A DNA stretch of 64,000 nucleotides, taken from an uncultured Desulfomonile sp. GTDB taxonomy: Bacteria > Desulfobacterota > Desulfomonilia > Desulfomonilales > Desulfomonilaceae. Positions within the stretch are counted from its first letter, which is position 1. Every line of letters starts with the position of its first letter. The DNA is taken from the NCBI GenBank assembly GCA_903952205.1, contig CAJBEZ010000108.1, positions 47,762 through 111,761 on the forward strand, given 5' to 3'. Below, in pieces: positions 16,017 through 27,732 of this stretch. A model generated the notes under the pieces. The model did not search any database. It was not told where the DNA came from and saw only the letters and a program-made list of their open reading frames with translations. The translations under genes and the position numbers were made by a program.

Positions 16017-17756
16017 TTATTTTGGCGCTCCACCCAATTTCAAAAAGTGTCGTATGGCAGCTTGCTTTTTGGTCGTGGGTAGACTGTCAAAGAAGTTGGA
16101 AATATCCTTCTCTGTAAGCTGCAGTTGAAATTCATCGTTTTCAACTGCTACCACTGTCGGTCGGGCTGTCCCTGAAGCCAACTCGAGAAAGCGACCAATC
16201 TCACGTGTTGAGATTGATCTGACTTCACGCTTCACGAAATGGGGATCCATGTTCCAAGCTTCTAGAAACAAATCGTGAAAGAATTCTGCGCCAATACATG
16301 AATGAAAAAGTATCTTGCGGATTTTGGGATTTCCGTACCTGAATTCAAGTAGAGCCTGACTTTTTTCCAATTGAGGAGGAGCAGAGGCCCTCAGCAATTC
16401 AAATGAGTCTATTTTAGCTATGGACGAAATTACCTCCATGTCCTCCAAATCCAGAGACACAGAAGCTAAAGCTTCCTTGATTTTTGGAATCAACTCTTTC
16501 AAAGAAGATGGCTCTATGGTTTCCATCAAATCTATCAGTTCAGCTCCGGAAAATTCTCTAAGAGACACATACTCAACAAATTTGGCTTGATGTGGAATAA
16601 AGTCATGAAAAAGCCTTATGATCTGATCTGCCGTCAAAGCTTCCCAAGGCATAAGACTTAACAAATTTATCATTTCCGCTTCAGACATTCGAGCCATTTT
16701 CTTGGTTAAGTTCTCATATTCAAACTCATCCATCTTGCCTGATTGTATTCCAAGCTGGTCAAATTCATCAAAGGTGTCCGACAATATGGCCATGCGAGCC
16801 CATCGTTTTAGAAATACCTGAGCCAATGGAGAATTGACAGTCTTCCAATCATGCGCTATTGTTGTGACAAGATTGTGAATCGATCTTATAACTTCTTTGG
16901 CCAATAGCGACGCTTCTGCCTCTTTCAATCCCTGTCCAATTTCATGAATGACATCAATTACGGTTGACTCGATCTCGACAGGAAACGGGTCCTCAGATGA
17001 AAGCCAATCTACGGATCCAATAAATGCCCTTACTTCGTCTGCGGTAACAACCACCGGAGTTTCAGTCTCTAAGAATCCTGAAATCACCAGCGTATTAATC
17101 AACGCCTCTCTGATAGAATCCACCTCAGAAAGGTTGTCCGCATTTACAATGGGCGACTTGTTAAGCATGTTGAATGGCAGAATATCTCTCAATTTGAGAA
17201 TGAATTGGTAGCGTTTGAGTTCAGATTCGTAATACTCCAGAATAGTTACAGACGTGAACAGTTCATCATCAAGTTTGAGAGATTGAATCGCATATAGTTC
17301 AGATTCTGTGAATACGCTCATTTCTGAGAGGATCTGACAGGCAATATCGCTTAGGCACCTGTACTGTTCTTTGTCCACCAGGATTGGAACCTGGTGATTT
17401 AAAAGTAGCTTTTTCCATTCATTTCTAAGATTCTCCGTTCTGGTGTAGGCCAATCTAAAGAGTTCGACAGGTGAAACCTCGACGAGGAATTTTACCCCTA
17501 AATCCAGGTTTCCCTCACTCTTGATTTCCAGACCTATACCGACAAGCTTGAGAACAGTTTGCTGAACTCTGGCTAATTGTTCCAGCGAACGAAAATCAAT
17601 TTCCTTTTGAATTACGTAATTGTTGGACATCGCAACGGAAATGCGCACAATTTCATCTGCCCGATCTCTAGTCAATATCCCATTCTGGACACCAAGCTCT
17701 ACGACTCTTGCCATGAAGGATTGATCATCAGGAATTACAAGACCATAGTTTTCCAT
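16017..17756 (-). CDS. Large all-helical orphan protein, unknown function
   Basis: The 579-residue protein is acidic and apparently all helical, with no signal peptide, membrane helix or catalytic motif I can recognise. The middle (about 340-480) contains short repeated helical hairpins such as MINLLSLMPWEALTADQIIR and LIDLMETIEPSSLKELIPKI. These resemble the superhelical N-domain of MgtE-type or DUF6178-type proteins only in a general way. It follows efp by 10 bases on the same strand, so it is probably cotranscribed with it. That suggests a housekeeping rather than mobile origin, but gives no function. Confidence 0.8.
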   Translation of the reverse strand: MENYGLVIPDDQSFMARVVELGVQNGILTRDRADEIVRISVAMSNNYVIQKEIDFRSLEQLARVQQTVLKLVGIGLEIKSEGNLDLGVKFLVEVSPVELFRLAYTRTENLRNEWKKLLLNHQVPILVDKEQYRCLSDIACQILSEMSVFTESELYAIQSLKLDDELFTSVTILEYYESELKRYQFILKLRDILPFNMLNKSPIVNADNLSEVDSIREALINTLVISGFLETETPVVVTADEVRAFIGSVDWLSSEDPFPVEIESTVIDVIHEIGQGLKEAEASLLAKEVIRSIHNLVTTIAHDWKTVNSPLAQVFLKRWARMAILSDTFDEFDQLGIQSGKMDEFEYENLTKKMARMSEAEMINLLSLMPWEALTADQIIRLFHDFIPHQAKFVEYVSLREFSGAELIDLMETIEPSSLKELIPKIKEALASVSLDLEDMEVISSIAKIDSFELLRASAPPQLEKSQALLEFRYGNPKIRKILFHSCIGAEFFHDLFLEAWNMDPHFVKREVRSISTREIGRFLELASGTARPTVVAVENDEFQLQLTEKDISNFFDSLPTTKKQAAIRHFLKLGGAPK

Positions 17757-17766
17757 GTGAGCTATT

Positions 17767-18327
17767 CTACCGAATTCGTTCGATGTATTTTCCAGTACGG
17801 GTGTCTATTTTCAGCACATCACCTTCACAGACGAACAATGGAACCTGAACTATCATTGCGGTTTCCAGTGTTGCCGGTTTCGTTGCTCCAGCCGCAGTAT
17901 CTCCACGCACTCCCGGCTCAGTCGAGGTAACAGTCAACTCGACAAATATCGGAACTTCAACTCCGATAGGTTTGCCGTTATGAAAAAGAAGTGTCACATT
18001 GACATTCTCCTGAAGATAGTTTCTTGCGTCTCCCAACTGCTCTTGCGTTAGAAAGAGTTGCTCAAAACTCTCGCTGTCCATAAAGTGGAATTCATTCTCT
18101 GTCTCATAAAGAAACTGCATCTGCTTTTCTTCAAGGTCCGGTTTTTCGACTTTTTCACCAGACCTAAATGTCCGGTCAATTACATTGCCGGACACAAGAC
18201 TCTTGAGAGTGGTCCGGATAAATGCTCCACCCTTGCCAGGCTTTACGTGCTGGAAATCCACTATGGTGAAGGGCTCTCCGTTTAATTCAATTTTTAAACC
18301 TTTTCTGAATTCTGAGGTCGAATACAT
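17767..18327 (-). CDS. efp: Elongation factor P
   Basis: EF-P binds between the P and E sites of the ribosome and relieves stalling at polyproline runs. All three beta-barrel domains are present in 186 residues. The domain I loop reads VKPGKGGAF, so the tip residue is a lysine (Lys32), the type usually lysylated by EpmA/EpmB or otherwise modified rather than rhamnosylated at Arg. The C-terminal signature DTRTGKYIERI is intact, as is the DTAAGATKPATLET block. No modification enzyme is encoded nearby. It is followed by the large orphan protein. Confidence 0.97.
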   Translation of the reverse strand: MYSTSEFRKGLKIELNGEPFTIVDFQHVKPGKGGAFIRTTLKSLVSGNVIDRTFRSGEKVEKPDLEEKQMQFLYETENEFHFMDSESFEQLFLTQEQLGDARNYLQENVNVTLLFHNGKPIGVEVPIFVELTVTSTEPGVRGDTAAGATKPATLETAMIVQVPLFVCEGDVLKIDTRTGKYIERIR

Positions 18328-18478
18328 GTTATCTTGAAATAATCCTCGCTTTCCAGTCTATTTCCGTCACAGCGGATCATGAATTCCGATGGCTTTTTTC
18401 CCAAACTATTTCTACTAGAACTTTTCGCGCACCGAACAAAGTTCTTGCATCCTTTTGAATAATCATCATCAACTTCAA

Positions 18479-18504
18479 AAACTGATCTGTCTGAATCTCA
18501 GTTT
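18479..18504 (-). terminator. Weak intrinsic terminator after the M24 peptidase
   Basis: On the minus strand AAACTGA (18504-18498) and TCAGTTT (18485-18479) form a 7-bp stem with a 12-base loop, followed by further T residues. The stem overlaps the peptidase stop codon. The stem is AU-rich, so strength is doubtful. Confidence 0.35.
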
Positions 18505-19580
18505 ATTGAAATTAGGCTTTTGGGGGCTTTAGAAAGAATTTCCGGGCCAGACGCAGTAAGATGCACGAGACTTTCAAGCCTCACGCCGCCAAATCCCTCA
18601 ATATATATACCGGGCTCTATCGTAAAAACCATCCCTTCCTCGAGGATGGTCTTCCTTCGAGGAGACAGATACGGAGCTTCATGAACCTCTAAACCGACCC
18701 CATGTCCAAGACTATGCATAAAATATTTACCATAACCGGCGTCTGAGATCGTTTTACGGGCGACAGCATCGACGTAGACGCAACTAACACCGGCCTTAAG
18801 ACAATCTATGGCCCTATAATGAGCGTCATAGACCACTTGATGGATTTTTTCTTGCTGAAGATTTGGGGTTCCTATGACCAAAGTCACCGTCTCGTCGCTA
18901 CAGTAATCCAAAAAAACACATCCGAAGTCCACTATTAAGAGTTCACCCGATTGAACAATTTTGTCTGTAGGCATTCCATGTGGTAATGCGCTTCTTATCC
19001 CTGAGGCCACAATTGTCTGAAATGATTCTCCCGAGGCCCCATTTTTTTTGAAAAGGAACTCCAGGCGTCCTGCAATTTCGATCTCAGTCATGCCAGAGAG
19101 ACCCATCTCCAACAAATCATTACAGGAAGACGAAGCAATTTTTGCCGCAGAGGCTATTTTTTCTATCTCAATCTTGTCTTTCTTAATCCTAAGGCATTCG
19201 AGGTTTCGCTTATCGAAGGAAACGAATTCAATTTCTTTGCTGGACTTCCTTAACGCTGACACCAGGTCAAAGCTAATTCTGTTACCTTCCAGCCCTAGTC
19301 GTTTTGTATTTTTCCCAAGAAGGAAATTTGAAATCGACTTGATTTTATCTCGCGTGACATGTACCTGAAAATCAGCGCATTCTTCTTTGCACTGAAGTTT
19401 GTACCGTCCATCAGTAAATAGTTTCAATTCTGTTCTGGTAATCAGAATCGTCGCGTCAGAACCCGAAAAACCTGACAGATATTTCAGATTGAAAGAGCGA
19501 GTGATTTCAGAAGTATTAAGCAATACCCCATCAAGCCCAAGCTTACTGATTCTCTCTCTTATGACAGTTATGGGGTTCAT
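18498..19580 (-). CDS. M24 family Xaa-Pro peptidase
   Basis: The 360-residue protein is a dinuclear metal aminopeptidase that removes N-terminal residues preceding proline. It has the N-terminal creatinase domain (residues 1-130) and the pita-bread domain. Metal ligands are visible: Asp in LLIVDFGC, Asp in YCSDETVTLV, His in HSLGHGVGLEVHE, Glu in FTIEPGIYIEG, and Glu in VRLESLVHL. It lies upstream of efp on the same strand, an arrangement (pepP/pepQ next to efp) seen in many bacteria. Exact naming as PepP or PepQ is not decided. Confidence 0.92.
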   Translation of the reverse strand: MNPITVIRERISKLGLDGVLLNTSEITRSFNLKYLSGFSGSDATILITRTELKLFTDGRYKLQCKEECADFQVHVTRDKIKSISNFLLGKNTKRLGLEGNRISFDLVSALRKSSKEIEFVSFDKRNLECLRIKKDKIEIEKIASAAKIASSSCNDLLEMGLSGMTEIEIAGRLEFLFKKNGASGESFQTIVASGIRSALPHGMPTDKIVQSGELLIVDFGCVFLDYCSDETVTLVIGTPNLQQEKIHQVVYDAHYRAIDCLKAGVSCVYVDAVARKTISDAGYGKYFMHSLGHGVGLEVHEAPYLSPRRKTILEEGMVFTIEPGIYIEGFGGVRLESLVHLTASGPEILSKAPKSLISIN

Positions 19581-19647
19581 AGGACTATTTAACCTGCTTC
19601 AACCACATCAAAGGAAAGACAGATTTTCTCTCTTCGATCACAAGAAC

Positions 19648-19697
19648 AAAAAAGCCTCGACAACCGGCTCTAAATCCGACCATGCCAAGGCTTTTTT
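19648..19697 (-). terminator. Bidirectional hairpin terminator after atpC
   Basis: AAAAAAGCCT (19648-19657) and AGGCTTTTTT (19688-19697) are perfect 10-bp inverted repeats around a 30-base loop. The minus-strand read ends in a T-run, as expected downstream of atpC, which ends at 19720. The long loop lowers confidence. Confidence 0.5.
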
Positions 19698-19719
19698 GGC
19701 GAGTTTATATAGTGAAGTA

Positions 19720-20133
19720 TCAATTGCCTCCGGCAAGTGAAATTTTTGCTTTGACTACCTTGACTCTGTTCAGCATCCTCTCATACTCGGCCGAATTTTC
19801 CAGAGCGTTAATCTCCAGAAGTTGCCTTTCCAGCATCACAAGTTCATCGGATACCTCATTCTTGTCAATGGATTCAACTGAATGAGCTTCCTCGACCAAA
19901 ACAGTAACTGAATCCTTTAATACTTCACAGAATCCTGCTCCAACGGCATATTTCACAAACCGATCGGACTCAAGGTAAGAAAAGATGCCAGGTTTGATAA
20001 AAGTCAACATGGGTGTATGTCCAATCAAAACTCCAAATTCACCCATTACGCCTGGCGCAATAACTCCATCGACCATCTTGTCTAATACAATACCCCGTGG
20101 AGTTACCAGTTCAACTTTGAATTTGTCAGCCAT
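19720..20133 (-). CDS. atpC: ATP synthase F1 epsilon subunit
   Basis: Epsilon belongs to the central stalk and can inhibit ATP hydrolysis. The 137-residue protein has the N-terminal beta sandwich (VELVTPRGIVLDKMVDGVIAPGVMGEFGVLIGH) and the C-terminal helical hairpin. It is last of the atp genes and lies 13 bases after atpD. A hairpin terminator follows. Confidence 0.96.
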   Translation of the reverse strand: MADKFKVELVTPRGIVLDKMVDGVIAPGVMGEFGVLIGHTPMLTFIKPGIFSYLESDRFVKYAVGAGFCEVLKDSVTVLVEEAHSVESIDKNEVSDELVMLERQLLEINALENSAEYERMLNRVKVVKAKISLAGGN

Positions 20134-20146
20134 GAACTACTCCTGA

Positions 20147-21658
<1,512 letters not shown>

Positions 21659-22516
21659 CTAACCTTTGAGCGCCTCGGCCCCGCCGACGATCTCCATCAA
21701 CTCTGTTGTAATCGATTCCTGACGTTTTCGGTTAAGCTTCAACGTTAGCTTGTTGATCATCTCGCCTGCGTTGGTGGTCGCAGCCTCCATCGCAGACATC
21801 CTTGCTCCGTGCTCACTCGCAACGGAATCCAGCAACCCGGTGAAGACTTGTACTTGAACGTATCTAGGTAGAAGCTCTTGAAGTATCTCCTCCTCTGATG
21901 GCTCGTACAAGTAAGCTCGCCGAGGCTTCGAACCTTCTTCGTCCGGAGTAATAGGCAGAAGCTTGCGAAGTGTTATTACCTGCGTAACCGCTGAGCGAAA
22001 ACTATTGTACACTACGTAAACGCTCTGATATTCACCGGCCAGAAATTTCTCCGCAACAATGGAAACAATTCGTCCGGCCAAATCATAGCTTATGCTATTC
22101 ATTACATTGTTAAATTTTTCGACTATTGTTACCTGGCGTCTGCGGAAGTAGTCATTTCCTTTGCGCCCTACGGTCAACAAATCAACTTGAATATTCTTGG
22201 CCTTCATTTCTTTTAGAAAGGCCTCAGCGCGACGCTGCAAACTTGTATTGAACGCTCCACATAACCCGCGGTCAGCTGTAACCAGTATCAGAAGAGCCTT
22301 CTGAGACGGACGAGACTCAAGCATTGGATGAGCTTGCGTCCTCGCGGCCAAGGACATCATCACTTCGCGCATTTTCTCAGAGAACGGCCTACCGGCTTTG
22401 ATCGCCTCTTCAGCCCTGCGCAGCTTGGCCGCCGCCACCATTTTCATGGCTTTTGTGATCTTCTGAGTGTTCTTGACGCTGGCTATGCGTTTACGAATGT
22501 CTCGTAGACTTGCCAT
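21659..22516 (-). CDS. atpG: ATP synthase F1 gamma subunit
   Basis: Gamma is the rotor shaft. The 285-residue protein has the two terminal helices of the coiled coil (start ASLRDIRKRIASVKNTQKIT, end NRKRQESITTELMEIVGGAEAL). The signature LVTADRGLCGAFN is also present. It lies between atpA and atpD. Confidence 0.98.
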   Translation of the reverse strand: MASLRDIRKRIASVKNTQKITKAMKMVAAAKLRRAEEAIKAGRPFSEKMREVMMSLAARTQAHPMLESRPSQKALLILVTADRGLCGAFNTSLQRRAEAFLKEMKAKNIQVDLLTVGRKGNDYFRRRQVTIVEKFNNVMNSISYDLAGRIVSIVAEKFLAGEYQSVYVVYNSFRSAVTQVITLRKLLPITPDEEGSKPRRAYLYEPSEEEILQELLPRYVQVQVFTGLLDSVASEHGARMSAMEAATTNAGEMINKLTLKLNRKRQESITTELMEIVGGAEALKG

Positions 22517-22578
22517 TTCAACCTCATTCCTTATGGACTAAATCCGGATGTCAAACCAAGTTAGGCGTTTTCCACTCG

Positions 22579-24646
<2,068 letters not shown>

Positions 24647-24650
<4 letters not shown>

Positions 24651-25231
24651 TTCATACCCCCGACTTTAACAAGGTAATCCTCGACGATACTCTTCCGATC
24701 CTGTTCAGAGATCTTTTCACGAATCATTGTTTCAGCCATTTGAACCGCAAGGTCTACGGACTCTTTTTTGAGCGTTTCCCGCGCTTTGCGAACTTCCTGT
24801 TCAGCGGTTATTTTGGCCGACTCAACCATGGCGGAAGACATCCTTTCGGCGTTTGCCATGATCTTCTCGCTATCTCCTTCGGCTGACTTTCTTAATTCGA
24901 CCCTCATCCGTTCCAACTCTTCTTCCATGCCGGCAATCTTTTCTTTGTAGTCAGCCAACAACCTGAGAGCCTCTTCGCGTTGTTCCACAGCTTCCGCCAG
25001 ATCTTTAAGGATTTGCTCCTTTCTGTCGGAAAAGAAAGTAACCAGTGGCTTTTTTACAAAATAAACAAGGAGACCGATGAGGACTATTGTGTTGATAACT
25101 TTCCACGTCAACAACCACGAGTTCCAGATCGATTCCTCTCCTCCACCAGATGATGCGTGGACAGCGGTTGATAGTCCTAAAAAACCGATTATGCCGAGAA
25201 AATTACAGAAAATCTTCTTCCAATCCATCAA
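24647..25231 (-). CDS. atpF: ATP synthase Fo b subunit
   Basis: The 194-residue b subunit forms the peripheral stalk. It has a short hydrophobic segment at about 10-25 that looks like a cleavable or extra helix. The membrane helix follows at about 43-63 (WKVINTIVLIGLLVYFVKKP), then a long charged coiled coil to the end. It overlaps atpF' and atpH by four bases at each end. The extra N-terminal hydrophobic stretch is typical of deltaproteobacterial b subunits. Confidence 0.95.
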
Positions 25232-25653
25232 ATTGCCCTCCCTAGAATTTTCTCGGAAATGGATTTGGCTAGGGGGGCCATCTCACCCTTGAGAACCATT
25301 CGAGCTTTTTCTGACTCCGCCTGAATGGACGTTCTCATTTCGTCCACTATGCGGGCTGCGGTAACTCGCGCTGTCTCAAGGACGTCGGCTTCACTTTTCT
25401 TCGCAGTCGCAAGCAACTCGGCTTTTTCTTTGGCAGCCACTTGCCTAGCCTCGACTAGCGCTTCCTGGTGTTTCTTCTCCTGCTCCAGAACCTCATTCTC
25501 CAACTGTCCCGCTTTGTCCCGGTCGCCTTTGATCTTGGCTTCTCTCTCACGGATCTTGGCCAGAATCGGCTTATACAAAAGAGCATTGAGGAGGAGTAAG
25601 AGAATCAGGAAATTGATCAACTGAATAAACAGAGTGAAATTTACATTTATCAC
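25228..25653 (-). CDS. atpF': ATP synthase Fo b' subunit
   Basis: This second b-type stalk subunit (141 residues) forms a heterodimer with b. It starts with the membrane helix (INVNFTLFIQLINFLILLLL) followed by the LYKPILAKIREREAKI start of the coiled coil. I place the start at GTG 25653, because AGGAG (25663-25667) lies nine bases before it and family members begin MINVDFT-like. The open frame continues upstream to 25749 but lacks support. It heads the atp cluster. The a and c subunits are not here and must be elsewhere. Confidence 0.93.
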   Translation of the reverse strand: MINVNFTLFIQLINFLILLLLLNALLYKPILAKIREREAKIKGDRDKAGQLENEVLEQEKKHQEALVEARQVAAKEKAELLATAKKSEADVLETARVTAARIVDEMRTSIQAESEKARMVLKGEMAPLAKSISEKILGRAI

Positions 25654-25785
25654 TGCTTTGATCTCCTGATTCGAGAAGTTTTGCGCCCAAAAAGCATGAC
25701 TCATCCCCGTGTCACGCTGAAGGGAGCCTTGAAACTGATTTTTTGGCAAGGATATTTTTTTGGGCCTAGACTTTAAATGTTATAT

Positions 25786-25814
25786 TTTCTAGCATCCCAT
25801 CCAAGGGGTGTCAA
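25786..25814 (-). promoter_or_regulatory. Candidate promoter of the atp cluster
   Basis: On the minus strand a perfect TTGACA (25809-25814), a 17-base spacer and TAGAAA (25786-25791) lie about 130 bases before the atpF' start and after the bactofilin stop. This suggests the atp genes have their own transcription start separate from the cell-shape genes. Confidence 0.5.
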
Positions 25815-25852
25815 GAAAATTTTCTGTTAGAGGTTTGGTCCTAGGGAGAGAT

Positions 25853-26362
25853 TTACGGTTTTTGCTCAGCTACAGATTCCTCACCTGATTCCTCGCTGGA
25901 TATGCTGTCTGAGGATTCGACACTGGGTGGCCATGCCTGAGCTGATATCATTTCTACAGATTCCTGTTCGAGTCTTTTTTCATTATTGCTGTCGATCAGC
26001 GCCGGCATCTCCGGTTGAAACGACGCCATGGAACACGTTCCTTCAAAGATTACGCCTTCTTCTATCACTAGACTCGGGGTCTTAAGATGGCCAAAGACCT
26101 TGGCCGGTGGAAACAATTCAATTTTCTCGGTTGCAGTGAGGTCTCCGTGAACTTCGCCGGACACTTTAAGGATGTTCGAGTGGATCTCAGCGTGGACAAT
26201 CGAATCAGAGCCAACCACGAGAGTCCCTCGACTGATTATTTCTCCCTCGAAATGCCCATCCAAATGAACTATCCCAGAGAACGACAGCTTACCTGCAAAC
26301 TCTGTTTGAGAACCGAGGAATCCCGTTACTGCGTCACTCTTTGTTTTCCTGAATCGGAGCAT
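25853..26362 (-). CDS. Bactofilin (polymer-forming cytoskeletal protein)
   Basis: Bactofilins self-assemble into filaments that localise cell-wall or polar machinery. The conserved beta-helix domain (about residues 15-105) has the repeated words FSGIVHLDGHFEGEI, LVVGSDSIVHAEIHS and LKVSGEVHGDLTATEKIELF. The C-terminal 60 residues are an acidic, Ser/Glu-rich tail. I place the start at ATG 26362, just after a GGAGG site; the frame extends to 26428 without support. It lies between rodA and the atp cluster on the same strand, so a link with the mre genes is likely. Confidence 0.92.
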   Translation of the reverse strand: MLRFRKTKSDAVTGFLGSQTEFAGKLSFSGIVHLDGHFEGEIISRGTLVVGSDSIVHAEIHSNILKVSGEVHGDLTATEKIELFPPAKVFGHLKTPSLVIEEGVIFEGTCSMASFQPEMPALIDSNNEKRLEQESVEMISAQAWPPSVESSDSISSEESGEESVAEQKP

Positions 26363-26545
26363 GCGCCCTCCCTGTGATCCCGGCAATATTGTCTCTGGTC
26401 GAAGGGCCGGGCAATCATTCCTTAACACAGCCGCAAATCAACTTCAACAAATAATTGAAAATTGTTTCATTCCTTTCGATAACTTTTGGATAATTACCCA
26501 ATTGTCATCTACTCAATGTTTCAATCAAGGAAAATCAGTCACATT

Positions 26546-27718
26546 TCACGACAGATGAGAAAACCTCCGCGAGCTAACGGAAGCTAGCGCCGCAGTACAC
26601 ATAAATGAGGACAGCAGAGAAGACCCTCCGTAACTCAAAAAATTCAAGGGAACCCCAACTACTGGAATAAGCCCCATGACCATGCTGACATTTATCGCCA
26701 CATGCCAGAATATTATTGAAACGCATCCTACCGACAAAAATGTTCCGAAATCATCTCTAGATCTTCCGGCTATCCCCAGTCCGCGAAGTATGAATATTAG
26801 AAAGAGCGTCAGCACGATAGATGAACCCAAAAATCCCCATTCTTCAGACAAAACCGCAAATACGAAATCTGTGTGCTTAACAGGCAAAAACATCAACTGG
26901 TTCTGAGTGCCTTTAAGGAATCCCTTCCCGAACAATCCTCCAGAACCTACCGCTATTTGGGATTGAATGATCTGATATCCAGCTCCCAAAGGATCGTAAT
27001 CCGGATTGAGAAAGGTTAGCAGTCTCTTTTTTTGATAGTCCAACAGCAAATATTTTGCGCCAAAATACAATATTGGAAGACTAGCAAGAGCTAATCCAAG
27101 TATCACTTTGCATAGCTTTTTGCTCAACCCTGCGAACAGAATCATAGTAAGCGCTACAAGGGACAATACTATGGCTGTTCCCAAATCCGGCTGTGTAGCT
27201 ATAAAAAATGCTGGAATCAGTACAAAGGCGGCGTGCTTAAATAACTCCAGCCAACTATCTATAGAGCCACGTTTGCTTTCACTAAGACTCCTTGCAAGGA
27301 CTATCACCACGGCCAATTTGGCAAACTCGGAAGGTTGGAAACGCATTAGACCAAAGTCTATCCATCGTCTCGATCCAGCCGTTATTCTTCCGAAAACAGA
27401 AACAGAAATTAAAGCCACCAGAATAATAATGTAGATCCAGATTCCCCATCGCTCTAACAATCGATAATCAAGGAACGAGAACAATACAAGAAGAATCAGC
27501 CCCATACTTAACCAAGCGGTTTGCTTTATTACGAAGGATTTTCCCGCTGGTCCCAGAGGAACAGTCGCACTATAGATAAGGGCTATTCCAGCCAAAGACA
27601 ATGCGACTGCATCAAGGGACAAAATCCATTCAAATTTAGAAAAAGAGGCTTTCCAGCCTCTTCCTGCATATGATATTCCCAACTTAAACCCTATCTCCCA
27701 ACTTTTTTGGCAGCGCAT
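26546..27718 (-). CDS. rodA: Rod-shape SEDS peptidoglycan glycosyltransferase RodA
   Basis: This 390-residue polytopic membrane protein polymerises lipid II during cell elongation with PBP2. Typical SEDS motifs are SRRWIDFGLMRFQPSEFAKL, ATQPDLGTAIVL, YQIIQSQIAVGSGGLFGKGF, FLPVKHTDFVFAVLSEEWGF and VVGVPLNFLSYGGSSLL. It follows mrdA by 14 bases, the usual mrdA-rodA order. Confidence 0.96.
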   Translation of the reverse strand: MRCQKSWEIGFKLGISYAGRGWKASFSKFEWILSLDAVALSLAGIALIYSATVPLGPAGKSFVIKQTAWLSMGLILLVLFSFLDYRLLERWGIWIYIIILVALISVSVFGRITAGSRRWIDFGLMRFQPSEFAKLAVVIVLARSLSESKRGSIDSWLELFKHAAFVLIPAFFIATQPDLGTAIVLSLVALTMILFAGLSKKLCKVILGLALASLPILYFGAKYLLLDYQKKRLLTFLNPDYDPLGAGYQIIQSQIAVGSGGLFGKGFLKGTQNQLMFLPVKHTDFVFAVLSEEWGFLGSSIVLTLFLIFILRGLGIAGRSRDDFGTFLSVGCVSIIFWHVAINVSMVMGLIPVVGVPLNFLSYGGSSLLSSFMCTAALASVSSRRFSHLS

Positions 27719-27732
27719 TCATATTTCATCGC

